A stretch of 42,237 nt of DNA from Phocaeicola sp. (GTDB taxonomy: Bacteria > Bacteroidota > Bacteroidia > Bacteroidales > Bacteroidaceae): the NCBI GenBank assembly GCA_020026225.1, contig JAHHQU010000017.1:1-42237 (forward strand), written 5' to 3'. The stretch's first letter is position 1. Every line of letters begins with the position of its first letter. The notes beneath the pieces were generated by a model that ran no database searches, was not told where the DNA came from, and saw only the letters and a list, made by a program, of their open reading frames with translations. This document shows, piece by piece, positions 25,523 to 33,610 of the stretch. Position numbers and translations under genes: made by a program.

Positions 25523-26125
25523 TTATTTACTTAATTCACGAGAACGTTCTCCCAAATATCCTCCATGGTGACGTTTGCTGTATTCTTCAATGGTAAAACC
25601 AGTCTTACGCATTGTTTCTACCACCAAGATATCACCAATAACAGTCATCATGGTTGTTGAAGTAGTAGGAGTCATACCCAACAAACAAACTTCATCCGGA
25701 TGACCTGTAGCCAAACAAATATCACATGCTTTGGCCAATGGACTGTCTGGGTTACCAGTTATTACAATTTTCTTCAAGTCAGGGTTTAAGCGGTTGGCAA
25801 GTTCCGTAAGTTCCACTATCTCACGAGTCTTTCCTGAATTAGAAATAAGCAGCAACAAGTCATTTTCCTGCAAAATACCCAGATCACCATGTTGTGCTTC
25901 ACTAGGATGAAGGAAAACAGCCGGAATACCAGTTGAGCAGAATGTCGTAGCGATATTCATAGCTATTTGGCCAGCTTTACCCATGCCACTTGTCACTAAT
26001 TTACCTTTCTTCCGATGAATCTGTTCCACAATAAGTTCTACTGCCTGAGGATATGCATCCGTTACAGGAATATCCAATACAGCTTGTGCTTCTTTACGCA
26101 GTAGTTCTTTGATAGCTGAAATCAT
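25523..26125 (-). CDS. SIS-domain sugar-phosphate isomerase-like protein (KpsF/GutQ type)
   Basis: This 200-residue protein is a single SIS domain. It has LVTSGMGKAGQIAMNIATTFCSTGIPAVFLHPSEAQHGDLG, the LLLISNSGKTREIVEL phosphate-binding stretch (the SNSGxT motif) and the C-terminal GDILVVETMRKTGFTIEEYSKRHHGGYLG. This layout matches the SIS half of arabinose-5-phosphate isomerases (KdsD/KpsF/GutQ) without the CBS domains, so a role in 3-deoxy-octulosonate (Kdo) synthesis is plausible. A related hexulose-6-phosphate isomerase activity is the main alternative. It follows the LOG-type gene by 21 bases and is cotranscribed with it. Confidence 0.85.
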   Translation of the reverse strand: MISAIKELLRKEAQAVLDIPVTDAYPQAVELIVEQIHRKKGKLVTSGMGKAGQIAMNIATTFCSTGIPAVFLHPSEAQHGDLGILQENDLLLLISNSGKTREIVELTELANRLNPDLKKIVITGNPDSPLAKACDICLATGHPDEVCLLGMTPTTSTTMMTVIGDILVVETMRKTGFTIEEYSKRHHGGYLGERSRELSK

Positions 26126-26146
26126 AAGAATTATTTTTTTGAATGA

Positions 26147-26683
26147 TTAATTTTCCAGTAATTTCACTAATTCTTCAAAGTCATTAGCCACTTTAAAATA
26201 ACAAGCTAACGGACTATGCGCGAAACGTTGTTTTTCGAGTCCTTCCAAAAAGTCGATAATGCCGTTCCAAAATCCATCCACATTATATAATATCACCTGC
26301 TTGTGATGATAACCGATAGTAGCTGAAGCCATTACATGAAAAATCTCATCCAACGTTCCAACTCCACCAGGAAGAGCAACTGCCACCTCCGCTTCACGCA
26401 ACATCACATCTTTGCGGTCACTCAGGTTTTCGGTCTTGAAAGTAACATCAAGCAAGTCACTGACTCGCCCACGTTCCTCCACAATGGTTGGCACAACTCC
26501 CATCACAAATCCGCCGTTCGACTTTGCAGCACGGGCCAAAATATCCATCAGTCCCATATTGGTTCCCCCATAAATGAGCCATTTTTCATGCTGTCCCATC
26601 CAGGCTCCCAATTCTTCTGCCTTTTCTTTATAGATAGAATCTACCGCTTCGGAGGCAGAACAGAAAACTGCTATTTTTTTCAT
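26147..26683 (-). CDS. LOG-family (TIGR00730) nucleotide 5'-monophosphate phosphoribohydrolase
   Basis: This 178-residue Rossmann-like protein has the family signature PGGVGTLDE (residues 105-113) preceded by DRKDVMLREAEVAVAL, giving the RK...PGGxGTxxE site of LONELY GUY enzymes. These cleave the base from nucleoside monophosphates, such as cytokinin ribotides or AMP. The N-terminal IAVFCSASEAVDSIYKEKAEELG and LIYGGTNMGLMDILA also match. The natural substrate in gut bacteria is unclear; the old name lysine decarboxylase should not be used. It is first in a two-gene leftward operon with the SIS protein. Confidence 0.9.
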   Translation of the reverse strand: MKKIAVFCSASEAVDSIYKEKAEELGAWMGQHEKWLIYGGTNMGLMDILARAAKSNGGFVMGVVPTIVEERGRVSDLLDVTFKTENLSDRKDVMLREAEVAVALPGGVGTLDEIFHVMASATIGYHHKQVILYNVDGFWNGIIDFLEGLEKQRFAHSPLACYFKVANDFEELVKLLEN

Positions 26684-26705
26684 GATTTGATAGAATTAGT
26701 TTTCG

Positions 26706-26713
26706 CAAAGATA
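26706..26713 (-). promoter_or_regulatory. Probable -7 box for the LOG/SIS operon
   Basis: TATCTTTG on the minus strand matches TAnnTTTG, 23 bases before the start codon. The -33 region (around 26733-26737) shows only a weak TGTG. Confidence 0.45.
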
Positions 26714-26998
26714 GGGATAAATTCCGATAAGCACACTCTATTAGACTAGTTTGTTCATGGAATAATGAAAGAAAATTGGCTCTATACACAGCTATAAAGC
26801 CTATTTTATCTCATTTTGACAGATAATGGACAAGAACAGGCTGGGAACATGAAATTTAAGACCGTACTACCCACTTTTTGCAGAAAAGTCCTCACTCTTG
26901 TCTACAACTCTCTCTCCCCTAAAATCACCTTTCATCTGCTCTTTTCTGGCAATTGCAGGTAGCGGAAGAATACAAAACATGCATTTATCAAACATTGC

Positions 26999-27030
26999 TT
27001 GGCTCGATTGCAAATTATCATGTAACTTTG
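26999..27030 (+). promoter_or_regulatory. Promoter for the M16 peptidase gene
   Basis: TTG (26999-27001) and TAACTTTG (27023-27030) are 21 bases apart. The start of transcription would fall near 27037, giving a leader of about 16 bases. Confidence 0.55.
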
Positions 27031-27052
27031 TAAAATATAAACAGATTCATCT

Positions 27053-28300
27053 ATGATTACTACCCAAATAACTCCCACTTATCAAACCCATACCCTCCCA
27101 AACGGACTGCGAATTATCCATTCATCCAGTCCCACCAATGTAGTTTATTGCGGCTATGCTGTCGATGCTGGTACCCGCGACGAACACGATGACGAACAAG
27201 GAATGGCCCACTTTGTGGAGCACCTCATTTTCAAGGGAACGCAGAAACGACGTGCTTGGCATATCCTGAACAGAATGGAAAACGTAGGCGGCGACTTGAA
27301 TGCATACACCAACAAAGAAGAAACCGTCATTTACAGTGCATTTCTAAAAAAACACTTTCAGCGGGCAGCCGAACTCCTGACCGACATCGTCTTCTTCAGC
27401 ACTTTTCCACAGCATGAAATAGACAAGGAAGTTGAAGTCATCATCGATGAAATACAAAGTTATGAAGACAGCCCATCCGAACTGATTTTCGACGATTTCG
27501 AAGAATTGATCTTCCCCAATCATCCGTTAGGAAGAAACATATTAGGAAAGCCAGACTTATTACGTCAATTTAAAAGCGAGAACGCCCTCCGCTTTACCAA
27601 TCGCTACTACCGATTGGACAATATGGTATTCTTTTTACAAGGAAATATCGACTTCAAAAAAGTGGTGCGTACCTTAGAGAAACTGACATCGGACATCAGT
27701 CTGCCTCAAAGTCAAAATTCGAACACACGCTTCGCTCCCCTTCCTTATACTCCGACAAACTTGACGCTGCATAAGGACACTCATCAGGCACATGTCATGA
27801 TAGGTACACGCGGCTACAATGCCTACGAAGAAAAAAGAACCGGCTTGTATTTACTGAACAACATCTTGGGAGGTCCAGGCATGAACAGCAGGCTGAATGT
27901 TTCACTCCGTGAAAAAAGAGGACTCGTTTACAACGTAGAATCCAACCTGACATCCTATACAGATACCAGTACTTTCTGCATCTATTTCGGATGCGATCTG
28001 GAAGATGCGGACTATTGCATTTCTCTAGTACAGAAAGAGCTGAAGAAATTATGCAGCAAGGCACTCACCTCTTCTCAATTGTCAGCTGCGAAAAAACAGA
28101 TTATCGGCCAAATCGGAGTTGCTTCAGACAACTTTGAGAATAACGCTTTGGACATGGCAAAATGCTTCCTACACTATGGAAAGTTTGAGGAACAAGAAGA
28201 AGTTTTCCGTCGGATAGAAGAACTAACCGCTTCCCAATTGCTTGAAATAGCCAACGAAAAGTTAACAGACAACTGCCTTTCTATACTTTCATACAAATAA
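27053..28300 (+). CDS. M16 family zinc peptidase (pitrilysin-type)
   Basis: This 415-residue protein is an inverzincin-type processing peptidase. It has the inverted zinc motif HxxEH as HFVEH (His53, Glu56, His57), in DEQGMAHFVEHLIFKGTQKR, and the distant third ligand Glu133 in VEVIIDEIQSYED, 76 residues later as in the family. The second, inactive-type half has LNNILGGPGMNSRLNVSLREKRGLVYNVES. There is no clear signal peptide, so a cytoplasmic site is likely, although related Bacteroidota proteins can be exported. Unlike many M16 genes, no inactive partner gene sits beside it, so it may act as a homodimer. A strong terminator follows. Confidence 0.92.
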   Translation: MITTQITPTYQTHTLPNGLRIIHSSSPTNVVYCGYAVDAGTRDEHDDEQGMAHFVEHLIFKGTQKRRAWHILNRMENVGGDLNAYTNKEETVIYSAFLKKHFQRAAELLTDIVFFSTFPQHEIDKEVEVIIDEIQSYEDSPSELIFDDFEELIFPNHPLGRNILGKPDLLRQFKSENALRFTNRYYRLDNMVFFLQGNIDFKKVVRTLEKLTSDISLPQSQNSNTRFAPLPYTPTNLTLHKDTHQAHVMIGTRGYNAYEEKRTGLYLLNNILGGPGMNSRLNVSLREKRGLVYNVESNLTSYTDTSTFCIYFGCDLEDADYCISLVQKELKKLCSKALTSSQLSAAKKQIIGQIGVASDNFENNALDMAKCFLHYGKFEEQEEVFRRIEELTASQLLEIANEKLTDNCLSILSYK

Positions 28301-28332
28301 TTAATTGACCGTTTAGTCACGAAAAAACATCG

Positions 28333-28384
28333 GATAAGACAGATTCTTGAACCTTAAGCAAAGAATCTGTCTTATCTTATTTTA
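28333..28384 (+). terminator. Rho-independent terminator after the M16 gene
   Basis: Sixteen bases at 28333-28348 pair perfectly with 28361-28376, followed by TTATTTTAG. Confidence 0.85.
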
Positions 28385-28512
28385 GCATATTCCTCGATTT
28401 ATCTAATTTAACAAAAGTTAATCAGCAAAAATCCATCTTTCGTGCACGAATTCAACATTTTGCTGACAGCAGTTTATTAACCAAGTTTCAATCAAACAAG
28501 GCGACAGATTCA

Positions 28513-28887
28513 ATGGAAAAAAAAGATAGGACTAAAGCTTTAATCGGGGAAAAATTAGCAAAGTGGAAAGGACAAAAAGGCTATCTGAAAACCAGTATCA
28601 CATTAGTGGAACTCAGTAGTGAATTAGGAATAAATAGAACCTATCTGTCCAATTATATCAACGAGAAATTTCACAATAATTTCAATGGGTGGGTCAACGG
28701 CTTACGAGTCAAGGATGCTCTAAAAATGATGTCTAGCCAGAAAGTACTTCCATTGACAACTATTGCAGAAAAAGTCGGATTCACCGATTTGGCACATTTC
28801 AGCAAACAATTCAAGGAAATAGAAGGAGTCTGTCCTTCCAAGTGGAAAAAAGAAAACCTTCCAAACTCTGGAAAGAACAAAAAGTAA
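28513..28887 (+). CDS. Short AraC-family DNA-binding protein
   Basis: This 124-residue protein is almost only an AraC-type double helix-turn-helix domain. The first HTH is ITLVELSSELGINRTYLSNYINEKFHNNFNGWVNGLRV and the second is LPLTTIAEKVGFTDLAHFSKQFKEIEGVCPSKWKKE. There is no sensor or effector-binding domain. This differs from full AraC proteins (about 280-300 residues) and from hybrid two-component systems of Bacteroides, whose HTH is similar. It may be the output remnant of such a hybrid or a stand-alone regulator; no target is indicated. It is a single gene with a terminator before it and a long inverted repeat after it. The start ATG at 28513 precedes a Lys-rich tail. Confidence 0.82.
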   Translation: MEKKDRTKALIGEKLAKWKGQKGYLKTSITLVELSSELGINRTYLSNYINEKFHNNFNGWVNGLRVKDALKMMSSQKVLPLTTIAEKVGFTDLAHFSKQFKEIEGVCPSKWKKENLPNSGKNKK

Positions 28888-28986
28888 AGAGAGGAGTCTA
28901 TATCCTTTTCTCTGCATTTCCAACCTGTATCAAAGTGTAAGAAAAGAATCAGATTTGACTCCTGTTCTATGGTTTTTCTCATGCAA

Positions 28987-29041
28987 AAGAGCCTGTTTAA
29001 TTTTTCCTATTTACTAGGCACGAAAAATTAAACAGGCTCTT
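28987..29041. repeat. Perfect 20-bp inverted repeat between the AraC-type gene and argS
   Basis: Bases 28987-29006 and 29022-29041 are perfect reverse complements with a 15-base loop. The inner end of the stem is A/T-rich and the outer end is GC-richer. On the plus strand no T-run follows; on the minus strand TTTTGC follows. It most likely ends transcription before argS, although it is 100 bases past the AraC-type stop codon. Confidence 0.8.
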
Positions 29042-29062
29042 AATGTTCTCCGTAAAATTCAC

Positions 29063-29070
29063 TATATTTG
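29063..29070 (+). promoter_or_regulatory. Probable -7 box for argS
   Basis: TATATTTG matches TAnnTTTG and lies 40 bases before the argS start, 21 bases past the inverted repeat. The -33 box would fall inside or at the edge of the right arm of that repeat, and is not clear. Confidence 0.45.
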
Positions 29071-29110
29071 CAGAATAGTATTCTGACAAACAAATAAAAA
29101 CTGCATAAAA

Positions 29111-30928
29111 ATGAAAATTGAAAACAAGCTGACCGAAGCGGTACTGAAAGGTATCAAAGAACTTTACGGACAGGATGTTCCTGAAAAGATGGTTCAACTT
29201 CAAAAAACGAAGAAAGAATTTGAAGGACACCTGACACTTGTAGTATTTCCTTTCTTGAAGATGTCAAGAAAAGGTCCGGAACAAACAGCACAGGAAATTG
29301 GAGAATTCTTGAAACAAAATGAACCGGCTATCGCCAACTACAATGTCATCAAGGGATTCTTGAACTTGACTATCGACTCTAAAGTTTGGATTGAACTGCT
29401 CAACCGCATTCAGCAGGATCCACACTGGGGTATCAAAACCGCCACAGAAGATTCTCCATTGGTCATGATTGAATATTCTTCACCTAATACCAACAAGCCT
29501 CTTCATTTGGGACACGTAAGAAACAACCTCTTAGGTAATGCGTTAGCAAATGTAATGGCTGCCAACGGCAACAAGGTAGTGAAGACCAACATTGTAAACG
29601 ACCGTGGTATCCACATCTGCAAATCCATGTTGGCTTGGTTGAAATATGGTAATGGTGAAACTCCAGAATCATCAGGCAAGAAAGGTGACCATTTGATCGG
29701 CGACTACTACGTAGCATTCGACAAGCACTTCAAGGCAGAAGTCAAAGAACTCATGCCAAAATTCTTGGCTGAAGGTCTGACAGAAGAAGAAGCAAAGGCT
29801 AAAGCCGAAGCAGCTTCACCTTTGATGCAGGAAGCACGCGAAATGCTTCGTAAATGGGAAGCAAACGACCCTGAAGTACGCAAATTGTGGAAGACCATGA
29901 ACGATTGGGTTTACGCCGGTTTCGATGAAACTTATAAAATGATGGGCGTAAGCTTCGATAAGATATATTACGAATCAAACACTTATTTGGAAGGTAAGGA
30001 AAAAGTCATGGAAGGTCTTGAAAAGGGCTTCTTCTTCCGCAAAGAAGACGGTTCTGTATGGGCTGACTTGACTGGCGAAGGTCTTGACGAAAAATTGTTG
30101 CTCCGTGGCGACGGTACTTCTGTATACATGACTCAGGATATCGGTACTGCCAAGTTGCGTTTCCAGGACTTCCCTATCGACAAGATGATCTACGTAGTAG
30201 GTAACGAGCAGAATTACCACTTCCAGGTATTGTCTATCTTGCTTGATAAGCTTGGCTTCAAATGGGGTAAAGACTTGGTTCACTTCTCTTATGGTATGGT
30301 AGAATTGCCTGAAGGTAAGATGAAGAGCCGTGAAGGTACTGTAGTAGATGCCGACGACTTGATGGAAGCAATGATTGAAACAGCTAAAGAAACCAGTCAG
30401 GAACTTGGCAAATTGGACGGTCTTACCAAGGAAGAAGCCGACGACATTGCCCGTATCGTAGGTTTGGGTGCGTTGAAATATTTCATCTTGAAAGTAGATG
30501 CTCGTAAGAACATGACATTCAACCCGAAAGAATCTATCGACTTCAACGGTAATACAGGTCCGTTCATCCAGTATACATACGCACGTATCCAGTCAATTTT
30601 ACGTAAAGCAAAAGAAGCAGGCATCACGTTGCCGGAAGTTCTTCCTGCTGGTATCGAGCTCAGCACAAAAGAAGAAGGACTTATCCAAATGCTTTCTGAC
30701 TTTACCAATGTCGTAGCACAGGCCGGAAGCGACTACAATCCTTCTATCTTGGCTAACTATGCATACGATTTGGTTAAGGAATACAACCAGTTCTACCATG
30801 ACTTCAGCATCTTGCGTGAAGAAAACGAAGCCGTTAAGATCTTCCGCTTGGCGTTGAGTGCAAACGTAGGCAAGATTGTTAAATCTGCTATGGGCTTGCT
30901 GGGTATTGAAGTACCAGAACGCATGTAA
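29111..30928 (+). CDS. argS: Arginyl-tRNA synthetase
   Basis: ArgS charges tRNAArg with arginine. The 605-residue protein is normal for bacteria. The N-terminal add-1 domain spans about 1-105 and binds the tRNA D-loop. The class I HIGH motif is HLGH (132-135, in SSPNTNKPLHLGHVRNNLLG), and the KMSKS region is the KMKSREGTVV form usual in ArgS. The C-terminal anticodon-binding domain has FNGNTGPFIQYTYARIQSILRKA and ends LLGIEVPERM, as usual in this family. The codon use is strongly biased (GGT, CGT, AAC), pointing to high expression. The RNase H gene starts 21 bases after its stop, so they may be cotranscribed. Confidence 0.97.
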   Translation: MKIENKLTEAVLKGIKELYGQDVPEKMVQLQKTKKEFEGHLTLVVFPFLKMSRKGPEQTAQEIGEFLKQNEPAIANYNVIKGFLNLTIDSKVWIELLNRIQQDPHWGIKTATEDSPLVMIEYSSPNTNKPLHLGHVRNNLLGNALANVMAANGNKVVKTNIVNDRGIHICKSMLAWLKYGNGETPESSGKKGDHLIGDYYVAFDKHFKAEVKELMPKFLAEGLTEEEAKAKAEAASPLMQEAREMLRKWEANDPEVRKLWKTMNDWVYAGFDETYKMMGVSFDKIYYESNTYLEGKEKVMEGLEKGFFFRKEDGSVWADLTGEGLDEKLLLRGDGTSVYMTQDIGTAKLRFQDFPIDKMIYVVGNEQNYHFQVLSILLDKLGFKWGKDLVHFSYGMVELPEGKMKSREGTVVDADDLMEAMIETAKETSQELGKLDGLTKEEADDIARIVGLGALKYFILKVDARKNMTFNPKESIDFNGNTGPFIQYTYARIQSILRKAKEAGITLPEVLPAGIELSTKEEGLIQMLSDFTNVVAQAGSDYNPSILANYAYDLVKEYNQFYHDFSILREENEAVKIFRLALSANVGKIVKSAMGLLGIEVPERM

Positions 30929-30949
30929 TGGCGTGCAAACAGCTCCAAC

Positions 30950-31582
30950 ATGGCAAAAAAGAAATATTATGTAGTTTGGAATGGCGTCAATCCAGGAATC
31001 TATACTTCCTGGACTGACTGCCAGCTCCAGATTAAAGGATATCAAGGCGCACTCTACAAATCTTTCGATACGAAAGAGGAAGCAGAAAGCGCTTTTGCTT
31101 CTCCTGCCCATTCCTTCTTCAATGCACGCAAAGCAGCAGAAAAGGAAAAAGAAAAAGAAGAAATACAGCTACCCGAACATTTCGACATGAACTGTATGGC
31201 TGTAGATGCCGCTTGCAGCGGTAATCCCGGTCCCATGGAATATCGAGGAGTCTATCTGCTTACAGGACAGGAAATCTTTCATTTCGGACCGACGTACGGT
31301 ACCAATAATATCGGTGAGTTTCTAGCAATTGTACACGGACTGGCTTTACTTAAGCAGAAAAACCTGAATATGCCAATTTATTCAGACAGCCGAACTGCCT
31401 TATCATGGGTAAAGCAGAAAAAATGTAAAACAAAACTGGAACGAAACGCACGCACAGAGGAACTTTTCAATTTGATAGAACGTGCTGAAAACTGGCTAAA
31501 GAACAACACATATACCACTCCACTCTTCAAATGGCAAACAGAAAAGTGGGGAGAAGTTCCGGCCGACTTCGGAAGAAAATAA
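30950..31582 (+). CDS. Ribonuclease H with N-terminal viroplasmin (RNA-hybrid-binding) domain
   Basis: This 210-residue enzyme cuts RNA in RNA/DNA hybrids. Residues 1-50 form the viroplasmin/HBD domain known from eukaryotic RNase H1 and caulimovirus proteins (KKKYYVVWNGVNPGIYTSWTDCQLQIKGYQGALYKSFDTKEEA). This domain binds hybrids and raises processivity. A charged linker follows (ARKAAEKEKEKEE). The RNase H fold has all four catalytic acids: Asp86 (VDAACSGNPG), Glu123 (NIGEFLAIVHG), Asp146 (PIYSDSRTALSW) and Asp206 (VPADFGRK). It lies 21 bases after argS and 96 before the LTA-synthase-like gene. The gene product could be called RNase HI type with HBD; other RNase H genes are probably elsewhere. 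Confidence 0.92.
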   Translation: MAKKKYYVVWNGVNPGIYTSWTDCQLQIKGYQGALYKSFDTKEEAESAFASPAHSFFNARKAAEKEKEKEEIQLPEHFDMNCMAVDAACSGNPGPMEYRGVYLLTGQEIFHFGPTYGTNNIGEFLAIVHGLALLKQKNLNMPIYSDSRTALSWVKQKKCKTKLERNARTEELFNLIERAENWLKNNTYTTPLFKWQTEKWGEVPADFGRK

Positions 31583-31678
31583 AGAACCGAAGAAGATTGG
31601 TTCTGTTCAGAATGAATCTTTAACGTTTTTATAAACAGACTTAATCAGAGAAACGTTTAAACCAATTATTAGGATACA

Positions 31679-33493
31679 ATGAAAAGAATACTCTTTCTTT
31701 TAAAAATATTTGCAGCTTTTCTGGCTGCTTTTGTGATCCAGAAACCTTTGTTCATGCTCTATAATGATGCCATAGGAAAGGATTGTTCATTCATCGACTT
31801 TCTTCACGTCATCATGCATGGATTTACCCTTGATGCAGCCACCACAGGTTATCTGACGGCCATTCCTTGGCTCGTGGTACTCATCAGTATCGCATTCAAA
31901 CAATTCCCTCTCCGCAAAATTCTGGCTCCCTACTATGTGATCATTAGTTTTCTGGTCGTTACCATTTGTGTAGTGGACGCTTCACTCTACCCTTTCTGGA
32001 GCTTTAAATTGGACGCATCCATCTTTCAATACCTGGATTCTCCCAAGAATGCAATGGCAAGTGTTTCTTTCGGATTTATCGCAGTACGTACACTATTTAC
32101 CTTGATTCTGACAGGCCTCATCAGTTGGGCATTGATCCGCTTGACTCCCTGCAAACTTGAAAAGGAAGGACGTAAGGCTCTCACCTCTTTGGGAACCATC
32201 CTGCTCGGAGGCGTTCTTTTCATCATTATCCGTGGAGGAGTGACAGAATCAACTTCCAATATTGGACAGACCTACTTCTGCAACAATGAATTCCTGAATC
32301 ATTCAGCGGTGAATCCTGCGTTCAGCTTGCTTTCATCCATGGGAAAGACCACAGATTATGCAAAACAGTTCGACTTCTTTGAAGAAGAAAGAAGAAAAGA
32401 ACTATTTGATGGATTGTATCCCACCAAAGGAGAAAATGCCATCGAACTATTGAATACTAAGCGTCCGAATATCCTCATTATCCTCATGGAAGGTTTTGGA
32501 GGAGTATTCGTAGAATCATTCGATGGGGTGAAAGGAGTCAATCCCAACATGGAACGCTTCATTAAAGAAGGAGTGTTCTTTACCAACTGTTACGCCAACA
32601 GCTACCGCACCGATAGAGGAACGATCTGTACCTTTAGCGGCTACCAAAGCTTCCCTACCCATTCAGTCATGAAAATCCCTGCCAAGAGCCGTACCTTGCC
32701 GTCTATCGCCGGGAAACTCGTAAAGGAAGGATATAAAACAGACTTCCTCTATGGAGGAGACATCAACTTTACCAACATGAAGAGCTACCTGCTGGGAAGT
32801 GGCTATCAGAAGCTTACAGCCGATGTCGACTTCAAAATGGAAGACCGTAAAAATCCATGGGGAGTAAATGACGATATTACCTGTGAATGGCTATACAACC
32901 AATTGAAAGAACGCAAAGAAACGCCATGGCATACAGCTTTTCTGACTTTGAGCAGCCACGAACCTTTTGAAGTGCCTTATAGCCGGTTGGAAGATGCCAT
33001 TCCGAACTCTTTCGCCTTTACAGACCATTGTTTGGGAAATCTCATCGACAAACTGAAACAGCTTCCCCTCTGGAAAGACTTGTTGATTATCTGTTTGCCA
33101 GATCATGGATTCTACTACCCGCGTGAAGGTCTCGGACACTCTCCTCGCATCCACCACATTCCTATGCTCTGGTTAGGTGGAGCAATCAAACAACCGATGC
33201 ACTTTGACAAGATAATGAACCAGACAGACATGGCCGCTACCTTGCTGGGACAGTTAGGCATCGATCACGAAGAATTCAATTTCAGCAGAAATGTGACCGG
33301 TAAGGAATATACTTATCCATTTGCTTACTATACCTACAACAACGGAGTCGCTTTTGTAGACAGTACAGGCGTAACCATGATTGACAACAACTCCAAACAG
33401 GTGGTTCTGGACGAACCTACTCCAAGCACTCTGCGAAAAGAACTTGGTGAAGCCATTCTCCAAAGTTCACACGATGATTTAGGAGCACGATAA
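31679..33493 (+). CDS. LTA-synthase-family membrane sulfatase-fold transferase
   Basis: This 604-residue protein has about five N-terminal membrane helices (to about residue 180) and a periplasmic sulfatase-fold domain (about 265-560). Metal-site residues of lipoteichoic acid synthases are seen: Glu271 in NILIILMEGFGGV, the nucleophile Thr315 in YRTDRGTICTFSGY, and Asp475-His476 in ICLPDHGFYYPREGLGHSPRIHHIPML. In Gram-positive bacteria the family transfers glycerol phosphate to teichoic acids; in Gram-negative ones such as E. coli OpgB it decorates periplasmic glucans or other glycans with phosphoglycerol. Phosphoethanolamine transfer is a related possibility. A Gram-negative envelope glycan is therefore the likely acceptor, but which is unknown. 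A terminator separates it from the GH95 gene. Confidence 0.85.
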   Translation: MKRILFLLKIFAAFLAAFVIQKPLFMLYNDAIGKDCSFIDFLHVIMHGFTLDAATTGYLTAIPWLVVLISIAFKQFPLRKILAPYYVIISFLVVTICVVDASLYPFWSFKLDASIFQYLDSPKNAMASVSFGFIAVRTLFTLILTGLISWALIRLTPCKLEKEGRKALTSLGTILLGGVLFIIIRGGVTESTSNIGQTYFCNNEFLNHSAVNPAFSLLSSMGKTTDYAKQFDFFEEERRKELFDGLYPTKGENAIELLNTKRPNILIILMEGFGGVFVESFDGVKGVNPNMERFIKEGVFFTNCYANSYRTDRGTICTFSGYQSFPTHSVMKIPAKSRTLPSIAGKLVKEGYKTDFLYGGDINFTNMKSYLLGSGYQKLTADVDFKMEDRKNPWGVNDDITCEWLYNQLKERKETPWHTAFLTLSSHEPFEVPYSRLEDAIPNSFAFTDHCLGNLIDKLKQLPLWKDLLIICLPDHGFYYPREGLGHSPRIHHIPMLWLGGAIKQPMHFDKIMNQTDMAATLLGQLGIDHEEFNFSRNVTGKEYTYPFAYYTYNNGVAFVDSTGVTMIDNNSKQVVLDEPTPSTLRKELGEAILQSSHDDLGAR

Positions 33494-33520
33494 ATTCTCC
33501 TCCCAACTATATGAAAGACA

Positions 33521-33571
33521 GAATCTGATTTAATTTTAATAACTAAAAGAAAGTCAGATTCCGTTTTTTTT
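33521..33571 (+). terminator. Rho-independent terminator after the LTA-synthase-like gene
   Basis: GAATCTGA (33521-33528) pairs with TCAGATTC (33554-33561); a long A/T loop lies between and a T-run follows (33564-33571). Confidence 0.75.
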
Positions 33572-33610
33572 ATATTTACTTTGTAAAACATATCATTAAA
33601 CTTTCAGACC

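Larger units (their letters stand above)
26684..27052. other. 369-base divergent intergenic region
   Basis: It lies between the LOG-type gene (leftward) and the M16 gene (rightward). It holds a minus-strand -7 box (TATCTTTG at 26713-26706) near one end and a good plus-strand promoter (26999-27030) at the other. The middle 250 bases are pyrimidine-rich on the plus strand with no hairpin, ORF or repeat that I can support. Confidence 0.6.
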
